Assembly: GCF_000002995.4 (NCBI RefSeq)
Contig: NW_025062477.1
Span: 1,692,001 to 1,756,000, forward strand
Source of the DNA: Brugia malayi
Taxonomy: Eukaryota; Nematoda; Chromadorea; Rhabditida; Onchocercidae
Reading direction: 5' to 3'
DNA length: 64,000 nucleotides
The notes beneath the pieces were generated by a model. That model saw nothing but the letters and a program-made list of their open reading frames with translations, was not told the origin of the DNA and did no database searches. The number at the start of each line of letters is the position of its first letter. The stretch's first letter is position 1. This document shows, piece after piece, positions 43,401 through 55,136 of this stretch. The translations under genes and the position numbers were made by a program.

Positions 43401-46107
43401 TAGAATTAGTTTGAAAATAAATAAATATAATGAAATCATATGGTAATAAATATAACACAATTATATGCAATGAAATGAAATAAACAATTAAAAAATTTGA
43501 ACAAAACATAATAAATTCTCAAAAAGAAATTTAATGCTTAATCTTGTCTGGCATTTAATTACAATGCCATTCACTAAAACATGAAATATACTGCAGAATA
43601 TTAGAATATATTTATTATTCTAATTTAATGATAGCGGGAAGTACAATATACGAGAGCAAATCTTTGTATGCTAAGATAGATATTAAGATAGATAGCAAGA
43701 AGTTCAACATACGAGAGTAAATCTTTGTATGTTTGAATTCCTTCAGTAGTATTCGGTCTTGATGCACGAAAAACAATTTTAGATCCATCCGGACTGAAAA
43801 ATGGACCGCCATCATAACCAAGTTCATCTGTTAACTGAAACAAATACATGTTACAATTTATAGCATACTATTGTGAATATTATAATAATTCAGAAGAAGT
43901 TGAATGAAATTTACTTTCTCAGCAAACAATAAATACATATAGAATGGGGAAAAAAAAATATCCATAATTAATCTATCAATTTATCTGTTCAACAAAGTGA
44001 AGCTGTATTTTATTGTCATAAAGCCATAACAAAATAACAAAAGAATATTAAACCTGTTCTGGTTCCGTTCCATCCGAATTCATGATCCAGATTTCTGGGT
44101 CACCACTTCGTAATGATGTAAATACAATTTTTCGACCATCCGGAGAGACAGCTCCTTCAGCATCATATCCTGCCGTATTAGTCAAACGAGTTATGACTGT
44201 ACCAAACTCATTCACCTATAATTTGCTAACAGTTCGGATTTCAAAAGAAAGAAAACTTAATAACTGATAAAAATTTTGCTTATCTTCATAATATAAATTT
44301 TTATAAAAATAGTAATAGGGAATATGAAATGAAAAATGAAAATTTTTTTTACTTATATTGAAAATTTCAGAAAGAACCTTAAAAATATCATATTCTGGAA
44401 ATAGATCCCATGTGTAACTCGTATTACCTATAAGAAGAAGTCTTATGTTTTATTATCTTAGCAAATTTCAATTAAGCATGCCATGCTAAAAGCAAAGCAT
44501 TTATTACTTCTGTATTAATTTTTTAAAAAAAAAGAACGAGAAAAGAATCTATTTGGACAAAACAGTAAATTTGAGAGTTTCTAACTTAAATGATTAATTT
44601 TGTCTTTTTCTTATTTTTTTTTTTTTAAATTCTTCAGTTTCATATTTTAACTCCGTCATGCGAATTTATTGCTCAGACTAATAAAATTAATGTTACGAAG
44701 TGTATAAACAAAACTTAAGTGGGCAAGTTAAACATCAAAATATCAAAATAAAGAATTAAACATTAGTTGTGCATTTTCAAAATTCACTCTTTTCATAAAC
44801 AAATGATAAGCATGAAGATAACCACAAAGAAATATTTATAAAATTTCATAGTGCAAAATGCTAGAGTATAAAATTTTGCAGAAAAATAAGTGTCATAAAT
44901 ATCATTACTTACACAAATGTTTTAAATGTGGGTCTGTTTTAGCTCGTTGTGTTTGACATGTTTTTGTCGGACAACTTTCAATATTAACTGATGGAGTGAA
45001 ATTTGCATGCTGAAAAGTACCCGCATAGATCATGTGACGATTGTCTGGATAAAAATAAGAACAAGTGCAGGCTCCAATACCTGAAATGAAGTTTTTCAGC
45101 TGAAATTTTCCAATGAATTAGAAAGTGGAACAAATTTTGCTAGACAAATATTAGGATATAATTACAAACAAGAAAAAAACAAAACAAGATTTAAATTGAT
45201 ATTGAGAAATTGAAATATTTATGATACAAGAAAGAAAAAAAAAAGTGAGGCCATAAATATAACAAAACATATTACTTGCATATTGAAGTTATACGAATGA
45301 TTATATGTAATATAAAAGATTACATTAGTGTATACAGAAGTGAATTTTTTTTTTAAAAAAAATTAGTCATTTAAAAATATCAAGTCTTACCTGAGCTAAT
45401 TCTTTGTGGAATTTGTTTCTCCGGTGGAGCAGTTAAGTCAAGCTTGTAAATCTGCAACACAGTTTTTAACAATTTTTAAATATCAATTTCAAAATATTGA
45501 CAAGAAGTTAAATATGGAAACAAGCACTGGAATTGGAAAGAAAAATGATTTAAGGTAGAAAATTCCATAGTAGGAAATTATGCGATTATTCTCCGAAATA
45601 CATAAGTTGGTTCACACTGGAATTAAAACTCAATTTAAAATGAAATGAAATACTTGATCACAAGATGTACCATATTCCGATATGCCAGCTGCTTGAAATG
45701 TTAGCCAATTTCCATCAAAACTTAAAATATCTATGTAATGAATGATACAATTAAATTTTTAGAAGAAACATAAATAAGAGAGGAAACGGAAACGATTTCA
45801 CGAATTTTAACATAATTATTTTTTAATCAGATTATATTATATTTATATTAGTTATTTAAACTTCGGAATTTGTTATTTTTATAGGATACATAACAAGCAG
45901 AAAACATGTGTAACGATGAAATTTTTCTTTCTCAAATAAAAATTAAAAAAAATTTTTGGATTAAGTTAACCTGAAATATCCTTCAGCATTTTGCCCTCCA
46001 AATGTTAGCTGACGAATACTGCTAAGATGACGTTCAGCCGAAAAATGAAGCTCCGCAAATATGACGGTCTCGGCAAACAGAAAAAAGAAAATGTTGTATA
46101 AATACAT
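40410..46107 (-). CDS. Secreted TolB/PD40-type beta-propeller protein with internally duplicated halves
   Basis: Seventeen exons: 45971-46107, 45654-45720, 45391-45451, 44913-45080, 44378-44427, 44054-44215, 43713-43834, 43169-43388, 42758-42922, 42571-42680, 42222-42288, 42087-42141, 41817-41966, 41513-41608, 41205-41320, 40755-40879 and 40410-40620. They sum to 2082 nt (693 residues), every phase joins and the last exon ends in TGA. The start MYLYNIFFFLFAETVIFAEL is a signal peptide. PD40/WD40-like strands recur: IRQLTFGGQNAEGYFSFDGN, GYDAEGAVSPDGRKIVFTS, GYDGGPFFSPDGSKIVFRAS, SNWAPFYMPDNRHIIFSSN, DAFPMFDRTGRRLVWSSSRN, GYDGEASISSDGKHIIFTS and GYEGGAKLSSDGRFIVFHAS. Such repeats build propellers in bacterial TolB and in related eukaryotic secreted proteins. 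No catalytic domain follows, so a binding role is likely, with ligand unknown. Exons 1-8 and 10-17 are paralogous. Confidence 0.9.
43625..43735. repeat. 61-bp tandem duplication spanning an exon end and its splice donor
   Basis: On the minus strand ACAAAGATTT(A/G)CTCTCGTAT occurs twice, 61 bp apart. The first copy holds the real end of exon 7 of the TolB-like gene with donor GTATGT. The second lies in the intron with donor-like GTATAT. Using the second would add 61 nt and shift the frame. Confidence 0.85.
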
Positions 46108-47180
46108 GGCATAGGATTCTGGAACTAAATTAAATTAAAATCTTGGAATTAAATACTTGATGGAATTTCACTTTTGATGGCTTCAAAAAAAAAAAAAAAC
46201 TTCTCGCTGGGAAATTATAAAACTGAAAAATTAAAACCTTCTAGTTCGTTGATTTTCTATACAAGACGCACAGAACAAAGATCCTTAACCCAAATATTCG
46301 GAGAATTCAGTTCACGATTTTAATAGTAAGAACATTAGCAAAGAATTTTCATGATGTTATCAGTCCAGAATGACATTAAATAGAGATAATAACTGCTTAA
46401 AGTATTTGATAATATTGCAGTTAAAAATAGATGCTGTACTAAAGAAGTCTTTTAAGTAAATAAATGAACAGAACTATGCGGGTGAAGAATAAATAAGACC
46501 AATTTAATCAAATATTTTCATATTTCTACTCACATATCAAATATTACTACAACATCCTCCCTGCAGTGTCATTCCCGCTAAAAAGTTCTAAATTAAGCTG
46601 TTCTAAATCTTAACCATAAAACTGAAAGCAGAATAACTGTTATCGATGCCTCGAATACTTGTTTTTACTTGAATATTTAAACAGACAGAAATTAATTAAT
46701 TTTGCTACATACATTCAATTCAATAAAAGAAGAAAATTTCTCATAATTTTTGAACAGTCCAAAATGTAAAACAAATATGCGGAATGAAAGCGAACATTTT
46801 ATCACAGTACAATGTCGTGAAGTAAAAAACATTAAACAGATAAAAGAATGCAAACAATAAGGTGCTCAATTACTGTTCGATTTAAAAATTTTCATAAAAA
46901 CAATACAGAACCAATCCGCAACAAATTGGCCTATTGTATTTATACAACACCTAACAATAATTTTTTCTTCCACTACTTTATATTTGGCATTGTGAACAAT
47001 TTCATAGGCTGAGGACTGGTGACATACTACCGAAAAAGATCTAAAATAGTAGGATAATGGGAAAAAAGTATAAGGAAATTGAACCGTCGCTTATTTTCGA
47101 AGATCCTAGCCAAGAAGGAAAATTTATCAATGCCTCTTCGCATAATCTTATAAAAAAGCTGATATATTTCAACATGTTTA
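46108..47180. promoter_or_regulatory. Intergenic region upstream of the TolB-like gene and downstream of AP-3 sigma
   Basis: About 1.07 kb between two minus-strand genes. Its part 46640-46860 has a diverged copy at 38297-38520 (see pseudogene). A TATTTCAA-rich and homopolymer-bearing background, with no coding sequence recognised. It should hold the TolB-like promoter and the AP-3 sigma 3' UTR. Confidence 0.4.
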
Positions 47181-48902
47181 TCAGAACGGTTTTTTTATAT
47201 TTGATAAATTGATATCAGCAAGCTTGAAATCTTTGATATGTTGCGATATATTCATGCTTTTTACAGCACTAACAGCACGAGCTGGAGCTGCTGCAATTCC
47301 AGCCTATAAAGACATTCATGAAATCCACAATGATTTCGTTAAAAGTAAAGAATATTTAATAAGTAATAAAAATGACTGCTTCTGAAATTCTTTAAAAAAT
47401 AAAAGGATTTACTATTCATATTTTTGAATATAGAAAATATAGATATCCGCCCCAAATTTTAAACAAAGAATATAAAAAAAAAGAGTATTAACCTCTTCTT
47501 TTTCTATCTTCTCCTGTTCCTGTATCCGTAAAAGAATTTCGGTCATATTTGTTTCCAGCACCATTCCTCCCATAACTAGTTCATCGAGTATGTGGTGCAC
47601 CTATGAACAAGTTAAAGTAGAATTAAACAATACAATAAATAAAATTATTAAGATGTATAAAATTTGATAATTCAATAATTTTACTACATCAGGCCAACAA
47701 AAATTTTGATGAAAACGTACTTTATCGACGTGAAAGATTAGGTCCAGCTCACAAACATTCTCGAAACATCGATCCAATGTTTCAACAAATACCTGATAGG
47801 AATACATATTAACGTTTGACAAATCATTAATCACAATACATGTAGAAGTTTCTTCCTTCATATTATTAATTTATATCTATGCATCCTTTAATTCTCAGTT
47901 TCAATCTGGAAAAAGATAAGCAATTAGTCAATAGTCTAGAAGGAATCATGACATTACTGCTCTTTAAATATCAGATAAAGTAAGGAACTCTTATTAATAG
48001 TTTAAAAAATATCACAACGTTTATGTAACATTAATTCCTTCCACTAATTAAATCAAAGTGAACCATGCTAGTTTTTGATATCTATACGACAAAGTTACCT
48101 GTATAAGATCAAGAATGCCAAGTTCGCTTTCCGATGAATCAACACAAAATACAAAATAAAGTGTTGCATAATGTCGATATATCAACTTATAATCAGATCC
48201 ACCAATTAATGAGCCACCTTCCAAGAAATTGCAAACATTATCATCTCGTTTCGAAACCAACTGGAATGTTTCGCGTATAATATGTTGTTGTTCTTCTTCA
48301 CCCTACAAATTTCAATTCATTTACAAAATTTTACTCAAATGACTATTAACTGTACTTTCTCATACTAATGAATTATTAATACAAAAATTAATGCAACTGT
48401 AACTTACTTTTATTTATAGAAGATCATGCAACTATAACTTACTTTTATTTAAAGAGTTTACTTTTATTTAGATCAGAATTTTATTGAAACTTCTCCCTGT
48501 GGAATGACATAATTTAGTGACTGTGCATGAAGTGTAACATTCAGCAGTCTTGAAGTTCTAAAGTTCTGTTAAATTTTCGACGAAATATTACTATATTTTT
48601 CATGTTCTAACTAGTTGATAAATATACATTTTTAATTGCTGCAGTTCATCGACTTCGCCAGAATATCGCTAATATATCTCCGATTAACTAATATTCGTTC
48701 TTGCATTTAAGCAAATATCAAGATGAAAAAAAATCTAATTTTAACAAACATTACTAATATATAACTTGTATCTTAGGTATTTAATAATTCACTGGAATTT
48801 ATGTTCCATTTAAGACTTTTTCTTTTAACTTACATAATGAACATAAAATTTCAACAAACGTGGTTTTCCATGATTATTGAATACCAAAATTGCTTTAATC
48901 AT
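47181..48902 (-). CDS. aps-3: AP-3 adaptor complex subunit sigma
   Basis: Five exons, 48834-48902, 48099-48302, 47721-47792, 47493-47600 and 47181-47303, all in phase 0, give 191 residues, against about 193 in human AP3S1. The small subunit of the AP-3 clathrin-adaptor-like complex sorts cargo from endosomes to lysosomes and lysosome-related organelles, such as gut granules in nematodes. The protein begins MIKAILVFNNHGKPRLLKFY. It continues with RETFQLVSKRDDNVCNFLEG, IYRHYATLYFVFCVDSSESE, FVETLDRCFENVCELDLIFH and HHILDELVMGGMVLETNMTE, the longin-type core of sigma adaptins. The C-terminal extension (AGIAAAPARAVSAVKSMNIS and onward) is specific to AP-3 sigma. Confidence 0.96.
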
Positions 48903-49511
48903 ACTTCTGAACGGGTATTTTTTTCTCTCACCGATTTTCCATTTTATTCATTCATCGCTCATTCTTTCTCTTAAAAAAAGGGGAAAAAAATAAGTAATAT
49001 TGACTTCATCAAATTTTAACCTCAACATTTCAAAAATTCAGTCCCAACAATTAGTTTTAATAATCTAATTAACTATAAATAAGGTATACGCTAACGACAA
49101 ACGAAAGAGTAATGCACAAGTACCAACGAAAAGCGGAAATGATTCCCCATCAAATATTTGACTTATTCTGTTAATAGTTGGCATATGCTTTTGTGATCAA
49201 TATTTTGGGTATGTAATTGCGAAGGCCTGGAGGTAGGTGTGTTTGCGTGCATTTGGACATAGGGAATTAGATTTGTGACTTATAGCGTACGTACGTGGCA
49301 ACACTTATCCTTTTAGTTTCTAACTTTTAACGCTTCGATCTAATCGATTGTAAGTTATTCATAAAATGTAAAAGAAAAGTGGAAGGAAAGGAATATAGGA
49401 TCGATCATATGTAATTAATTTCCATCTTAGATGATTGTAAGCAAATGTATTTACAAATGTAAGATGTTTTCTTTCTTTTTTTTTTTCAGCATTTCTATTT
49501 CACATCTTGTG
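48903..49511. promoter_or_regulatory. Divergent intergenic region between AP-3 sigma and RPL39
   Basis: About 610 bp between head-to-head start codons. A pyrimidine-rich acceptor (CTTTCTTTTTTTTTTTCAG) at 49472-49490 precedes the RPL39 ATG by 21 bp and may be a spliced-leader or 5'-UTR acceptor. The presumed promoters of both genes lie here. No individual motif was resolved. Confidence 0.45.
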
Positions 49512-49948
49512 ATGGCGGCACATAAAACATTCATTATTAAGCGTAAATTGGCTAAAAAGGCGAAGCAAAATAGGCAAGTGTACCATTTCCAATTGACGAG
49601 TTTGCTTGATTGAGCTGTTTTTGTTATTAAATTAGTTTCTAATTGATTTTGTAGACTTCATTGTTGGTACCAATCAGTTTTAATTACCTATCTTTTCCCT
49701 CTCATTGTTGTCGCTCGTAAAATGATTCAGTTTTGGTTTTTTATTTTCCTGGTTTTTTCTAGTGAGAAATGTGCTTGAATTATATGGCACATATTTTTCT
49801 TTTTTCCGCTTCTTAGAACAAGTTCTATTTTAACTAATCTCGGCATGTTTTTAGACCGTTGCCTCAATGGGCTCGCATGAAAACAGGAAGTAAGATTCGT
49901 TACAATGCGAAAAGAAGACACTGGCGCCGAACAAAGCTGAAGTTGTAA
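49512..49948 (+). CDS. rpl-39: 60S ribosomal protein L39 (eL39)
   Basis: Two exons, 49512-49573 and 49855-49948, encode 51 residues, the universal length of eL39. The protein starts [20 protein letters not shown] and continues [20 protein letters not shown] then [11 protein letters not shown]. It is a basic component of the large ribosomal subunit near the peptide exit tunnel. The intron begins GCAAGT and ends TTTTTAG. The only join that preserves the conserved Arg-Pro is this GC-AG junction. A GT six bases further on would put the second exon out of frame. Confidence 0.98.
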
Positions 49949-51113
49949 AAACTGTAGCTTCCTTGCTTTACTGCTGGAGAATTCCACGTTGATATTGTTT
50001 TTTTGTCAAGAAATAAATTCTTTATTTGTTGTTTCGCCTTACTAGCCAATGCTTATTGCTGGAAGATTATTTAAACTATTAAAGTAAAAAAAAACCGGTA
50101 TAGATTTGAAGAGGCACATCAGCATTTACATCGGCTAGTGCTAAATCATGTAAATTCCATAATATTAAGTACCAGTCAATCATCTTAATTGCATTTATGG
50201 GCCATGTCGACTAGGATTGTGAGTTTCGCCCCTAAAGACACTGCATCACAAACATAGGACAGAGATGTAGGAATATGTAGATGATTGGTATGGATTAGAT
50301 TTTTCTGATTAAACAGAAATTAACGACAGTTATACCTACTACCCTCAGGAAATAAGTATTGCACATGCCAGCGTTATTTGAATTTCGTTTTGCTGTCTTG
50401 CGTGTATACTTCGTCTAATTCAAAAATATTTTAACAGACATATATCTCTGTATTTCTCGATCTCCACTACACATCACATTAAATATGAGTGAAACGCTCC
50501 GCATGATTTCCCTGTACAGCATTATGCTTTAGTAACGAACTCCACTACTTCCATGCAAAACGAGGTCAACAAGATTTACATGCGAGGTCAACAAGATTTA
50601 CATGCGTCACTCCACGTGTGTGGGAGCATATACGCTTTTTAGTATATATACTTTCATACTCTCAAGTAAGAAAAAAACACGTGGAAAAAAGACTACCGAA
50701 GAGAACTGTAGAAAAGTTTTTTGATGTATTTTTATTTCTCCACTGAAAATGTTAGATGAAAAATACACATTATAAAATTAACAAAGATAAAAACTGGAAA
50801 ATCAGCAAATATGAAGTTTGATAAGAGCAGAATCAATGAAAGTCGAAATTTAGTTTACGACCAAAATCATTAATTTTCTGAATTCCAGTAACTTCCGGTA
50901 CTAACTCCAATAATTCCGATTCATAAGAAGGAAATTTAACAGGACATAAGGACAAACTGTCAGTGAGATCTCATGAGTGAACCTAAATTGTTTCATAATT
51001 TAATCAGTCAATCAAATTGCAGCTATCGAAAGGAATCAAAGATGAGTATACTTATTCCAAAAAAAAAAAAAAAAAAATTCCGAAGTCTTCTCCATAGCAA
51101 GGCAAAAAATAAT
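49949..51113. other. Convergent intergenic region between RPL39 and NUDC
   Basis: About 1.16 kb. AATAAA at 50012 is a likely RPL39 polyadenylation signal. A 22-bp tandem repeat (GCGAGGTCAACAAGATTTAC plus AT) occurs in two copies around 50560-50605. No gene recognised. Confidence 0.5.
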
Positions 51114-53663
51114 TCACGAAAATTTCGCTTGCGAAAAGTCCATCTCCGGATGCTGTTCCATAAATCTGGAATTAAGACATTAAAAAACCACCTCTGGATG
51201 CTGAGAACTTTGGAAAATATGTCTAGAAAGATATTCCACTAAAACAAACTGATCAAAAATTGAAATTATGATCTGATAATTTATCTTCCAGACTAAATAC
51301 TAGTATACACTGAAAGCATGTAAATGCTTTAAAAAACCAACGTTTTCAACAAATCTCGTTTCTTCTTCTCTTCCGATGTTGGTAGTCCCAATTCTTTCTG
51401 CCTCTGATCGTACATCATCTGAAATTAAAAAAAAAAAAGAATTTCTCTGTGAATAAAAAGGATCTTAATTTCTTCAAAGATCCTCTCAAATTACCTTTTC
51501 AACCATTTGTCTTGTTTCACCATCTAAATCAGAAAGCTTCGAGTTCTCAGGTTGCACCTTTTTGGTGTTTATTTCCGGATCCGTTGTCATCAACCGATTC
51601 CACCATTCCATACCATTCATCTAAAATTTTTAGGTTTCTTGACCTGATGATTTTTAATCCAGAAAAAAGCCGTTATTTTATCTCCCGTGCCTATGCAAAA
51701 AAAAAAAAAAAATCATAATTTAAATACCCACATATTTACACTATGATTTTAGACAACTGAGTATTCATGCACAATGTTTCAGTACAAAAACAATTAGAAA
51801 AAACTGACCTTTTCCAAAGTAAGAACAATAGTCTTACGGTCTTCTAGAACCCACGTTGCGCTTTCAACCTTTACAGCTGCACGTAGAGAACCATTTATTA
51901 TTGGCTCATGCCCCTAAAAAAGAAATATCCCAGAATATATCAGCCAAAATAACGACTGCAAAAAATGATCATTATTTCATCTACTTATTTCCATATTGCA
52001 CGGAATGCAATATATATAGTATCATAAATGTTAGGGATACAAAAATGTAACTTTCAACAAAAAGACTGACTTTCAGACCAATCTTCAGCTTTTCTTTACC
52101 GAATTCTACAATTACATCCTTTGCTTTCAACGGAAAACCAACTTTGAGTGGCACTCGAACCTATAAACGAAGTCAAATACTTATGAAGTTTTCTTTCTTT
52201 TCTTAATTTTCTCTACTGAATATATTACATTCATCTCAGTCAATGCTATAAAAAAAAAAACGAAAATTTCCTACCATCCAACAATACATGTAATATTATA
52301 ATAACTCATAATGTTTAAATAAATAACTATCAAATCAAAAATGAAATCAAACGTGATATATATGTAGTGTTAAAAAATACACATAGATGATTAGATATAG
52401 ATATATACCTCGATTTCACTTAATGTTTGGGTCCACTGATATTTCTCCAAATTACAACCGTTACCAGCATTTGGCTTTAATTTTCCTTTGTCGTCTGGAT
52501 CTTCCTCTTCTTCCTCACCACTTTCTTTATTCTTCTCTTTGCCATTATCTATAATATTTATCCATTTTATGTAATTAAGTGTTTGACAAATAAGAATAAT
52601 ATTCTGCTTTAACTCTATAAAGCTAGGAAAAAAAATTCGTGCAAATCTATCAGCAACCTGCAGCAACTGATGGAATTTTTACGTTACCATTCTTCATCTT
52701 CTCAAGTTCTGCAGCCTCTTCATCAGTGATTTCACGAATTCGTGGTTCATTCATTTCGGCTTCCTTTAAAAAATGAAAAAAAAAAATAAAAAAAAAAATA
52801 ACAACAAAATTTATTCAATTATTTCTACAGTGTTTTTGGGAATGCAGTTCTCTGATGCATACAGTTATGCAAAGTTCTTTCAAACAAAATCAAAGGTCTT
52901 AACATCTAAAATAACTCACTTGAAACATAAAAAGGAATAAAACGACTTTCACTTATATCTTATTATTTATCCTATTTAGAAAACAAATCCCAAACTGAGC
53001 TCGTTGGAGAAAAAGAATGTTGTAGATATAAATCATTTAGGTGGAAAAAAAAATTCATTCCAAGCCAATAAACAAATACCTCTTTTGCTCTCTGTGCCGC
53101 TCGTCGTTCTTCCAAGCGCTTTTGCTCCTCAGCACGTCGTTTTTTCGTTTCTTCGGCAACCTACAAATTTGAAAGATCTTGCAGAAAATTCAAATCAACA
53201 TTAAATTCTTCCACTCTAAATTCAATCATTTCCACCTGTTTTGCTGATTCACTATGTTTATCAAATGCCTTCAAGACCATTTCTCGAGCCTTCGTGATAT
53301 CAGCACCAGTATAGAAATCCGTTTTTCGTGAGAGAAAACTAAAAACAAAAGAAAAACCACATAATAATCTAAAATATGTGAGGACCACGTAACTTTAACT
53401 AAACTTAAGGAGGAGAATAAACTGGGAATTACATTAAAATTAATTTAAAACATTCCAACTTTAAACATACCAACTGCATAGTCTAAATCAATAAAAGTTT
53501 GGGAAATAATTTTTTTTTCCTTAAGAAAGTAGTGAGTAATGAATAAGAAGTAGATAAAGTGGATAGGTTACCCGAATAATACATCTAAAAGCTGGGGCAC
53601 ACCACCTTCCATTTGTTGCGCCAAGCCCAAAAGGATAACATCGTATTTACCAACTTCATCCAT
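51114..53663 (-). CDS. nud-1: NUDC nuclear-migration protein / HSP90 co-chaperone
   Basis: Ten exons: 53572-53663, 53236-53338, 53080-53160, 52688-52763, 52409-52548, 52071-52160, 51809-51913, 51495-51620, 51342-51418 and 51114-51165, giving 313 residues (human NUDC 331). NUDC stabilises dynein/LIS1-pathway clients with HSP90 and is needed for nuclear migration and cytokinesis. The N-terminal domain holds [29 protein letters not shown] in two runs. A charged coiled coil follows ([20 protein letters not shown]). The CS (p23-like) domain contains [36 protein letters not shown] and [20 protein letters not shown]. The end is [20 protein letters not shown] then [16 protein letters not shown]. The last 52-nt exon carries the conserved tail. 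Without splicing the frame would stop early after TLVF. An acceptor (TTTATAG) lies 6 bp before the ATG. Confidence 0.97.
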
Positions 53664-55136
53664 TGTGTACTATAAATAAACAATATCTTTAAAAGAGAAA
53701 AAAACTAATAAGGGTTCGATACCGACGTGTCTGCATCTAGTCCTTTTCTTCTTCTTGTCCACTTTGTCTTCACTTTTCTTGATTTCAGACTTGAAAAGAA
53801 TGGAAATGGTAGATGATGAGCTTGAAACATTTGATGTTTGAGGAAAGTTGTGTGGTTGAAAAACCATAGTTCACAAGTAGTCACAAGTAATGTGATCTAT
53901 TAGACGTACTCACATTCTTATTTACGGAAATCACCATAACCCAAATTATTTCATTAACGATGGCTATTTAAATAACTGGAATATTTAAATACCTATAAAA
54001 TATAAGTTAAAACATCAACGAGTGGTAACAAGGAAAATAACAAAAATTTGCATGCCCTTACTCATTCATAACTTCAATATATAACTGCTAACCTAACCAT
54101 TAATTTCATCTAAGTTAATCTTACTTAATTTAACTGTACCTAAAATCTGTATTTCTGTTTACATACGTCTTATTAAAAAAAGTAACAAAAATTCTTAACT
54201 CTAATAATTACTACTGTCAATACATACAAACATTATTTATAACTACCATATCTCATTCATCAAATCTCAATATTAACTTTACCTAACCAGTGATTACCTT
54301 GATTATTCATTCCAAGTAAAACGTTATCGATGTCAAATAGGTAAAATGACTTTTTTTAAAAGGAATTAGCCACGATTGTAGAGTAATGTAACGAATAAAT
54401 CCCATGAGTAAGTAAGTTAAAGTTAGATATTGCAAATTACACAGAAACCTTTAACACCATTTCTCGACTCACAAATGTGTTTTCTCGGACAAGAGCAAAC
54501 CACTGTCAGCTTGGTAAATTACGGACGGCGTGTTCCTGCATGTTTGTATAACTAATTTTATATAAGTGTTGTTGCCGGCTTGTTTTCATATCCATTATGT
54601 ATTTCATTTTTCATCTTTGGTTTAAAAATATTACCATGTATCAAACAAAATTGTTTTTCTTTTATGAATTGTTCTCAGAACTAACAATTTTGTGCAAATT
54701 ATATTTGTATTTTTTTCCACCCATTAAATTACCAAAAATTTTCATTTTATACCGTAAATTAACAAGTTTTGTATTTCTCTTCCGTATATATGAGTTTTCC
54801 AAAAAAAAAATAATGTAGGTAAGTCCAAATGTAAGGATCATTTGTTTACAGACCATTACATATATTAACCTTATCAATACCTCCCTTTTCGATTTCGATC
54901 GTTAACTTTATATTTTGCGTGATAAGTTAGATTGTTTTTATGTTGCATGAATTCACTTAAAGGATTGAAATTTTAAAAGCAGTCAGCGATAAATTAGGAT
55001 ATGAAATGCTGTAGTCAGTTGGGATTGCTCATCCAAATCTATTGTTATAGTTGCAGTGCACATGTTTGATGATTTCAGGATTTTCTTCCTAAATATAAAT
55101 TATTTTTGAAATTGGAATATAACATATTAACTAATC
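53664..55136. promoter_or_regulatory. Divergent intergenic region between NUDC and TONSL
   Basis: About 1.47 kb between head-to-head start codons. TTTATAG just before the NUDC ATG (minus strand) suggests a spliced-leader acceptor or a 5'-UTR intron. A minus-strand open frame at 53670-53867 (52 Ser/Lys-rich residues before the next stop-free stretch) has no support as a coding exon. No motif was assigned further. Confidence 0.4.

Noticed and set aside
53715..53730. GGTTCGATACC, resembling a tRNA B box
   Set aside because: No cloverleaf or A box at the right distance on either strand.
53670..53867. Ser/Lys-rich minus-strand open frame upstream of NUDC
   Set aside because: NUDC proteins start at the ATG used here. 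A TTTATAG acceptor separates the two and no in-frame donor supports fusion.
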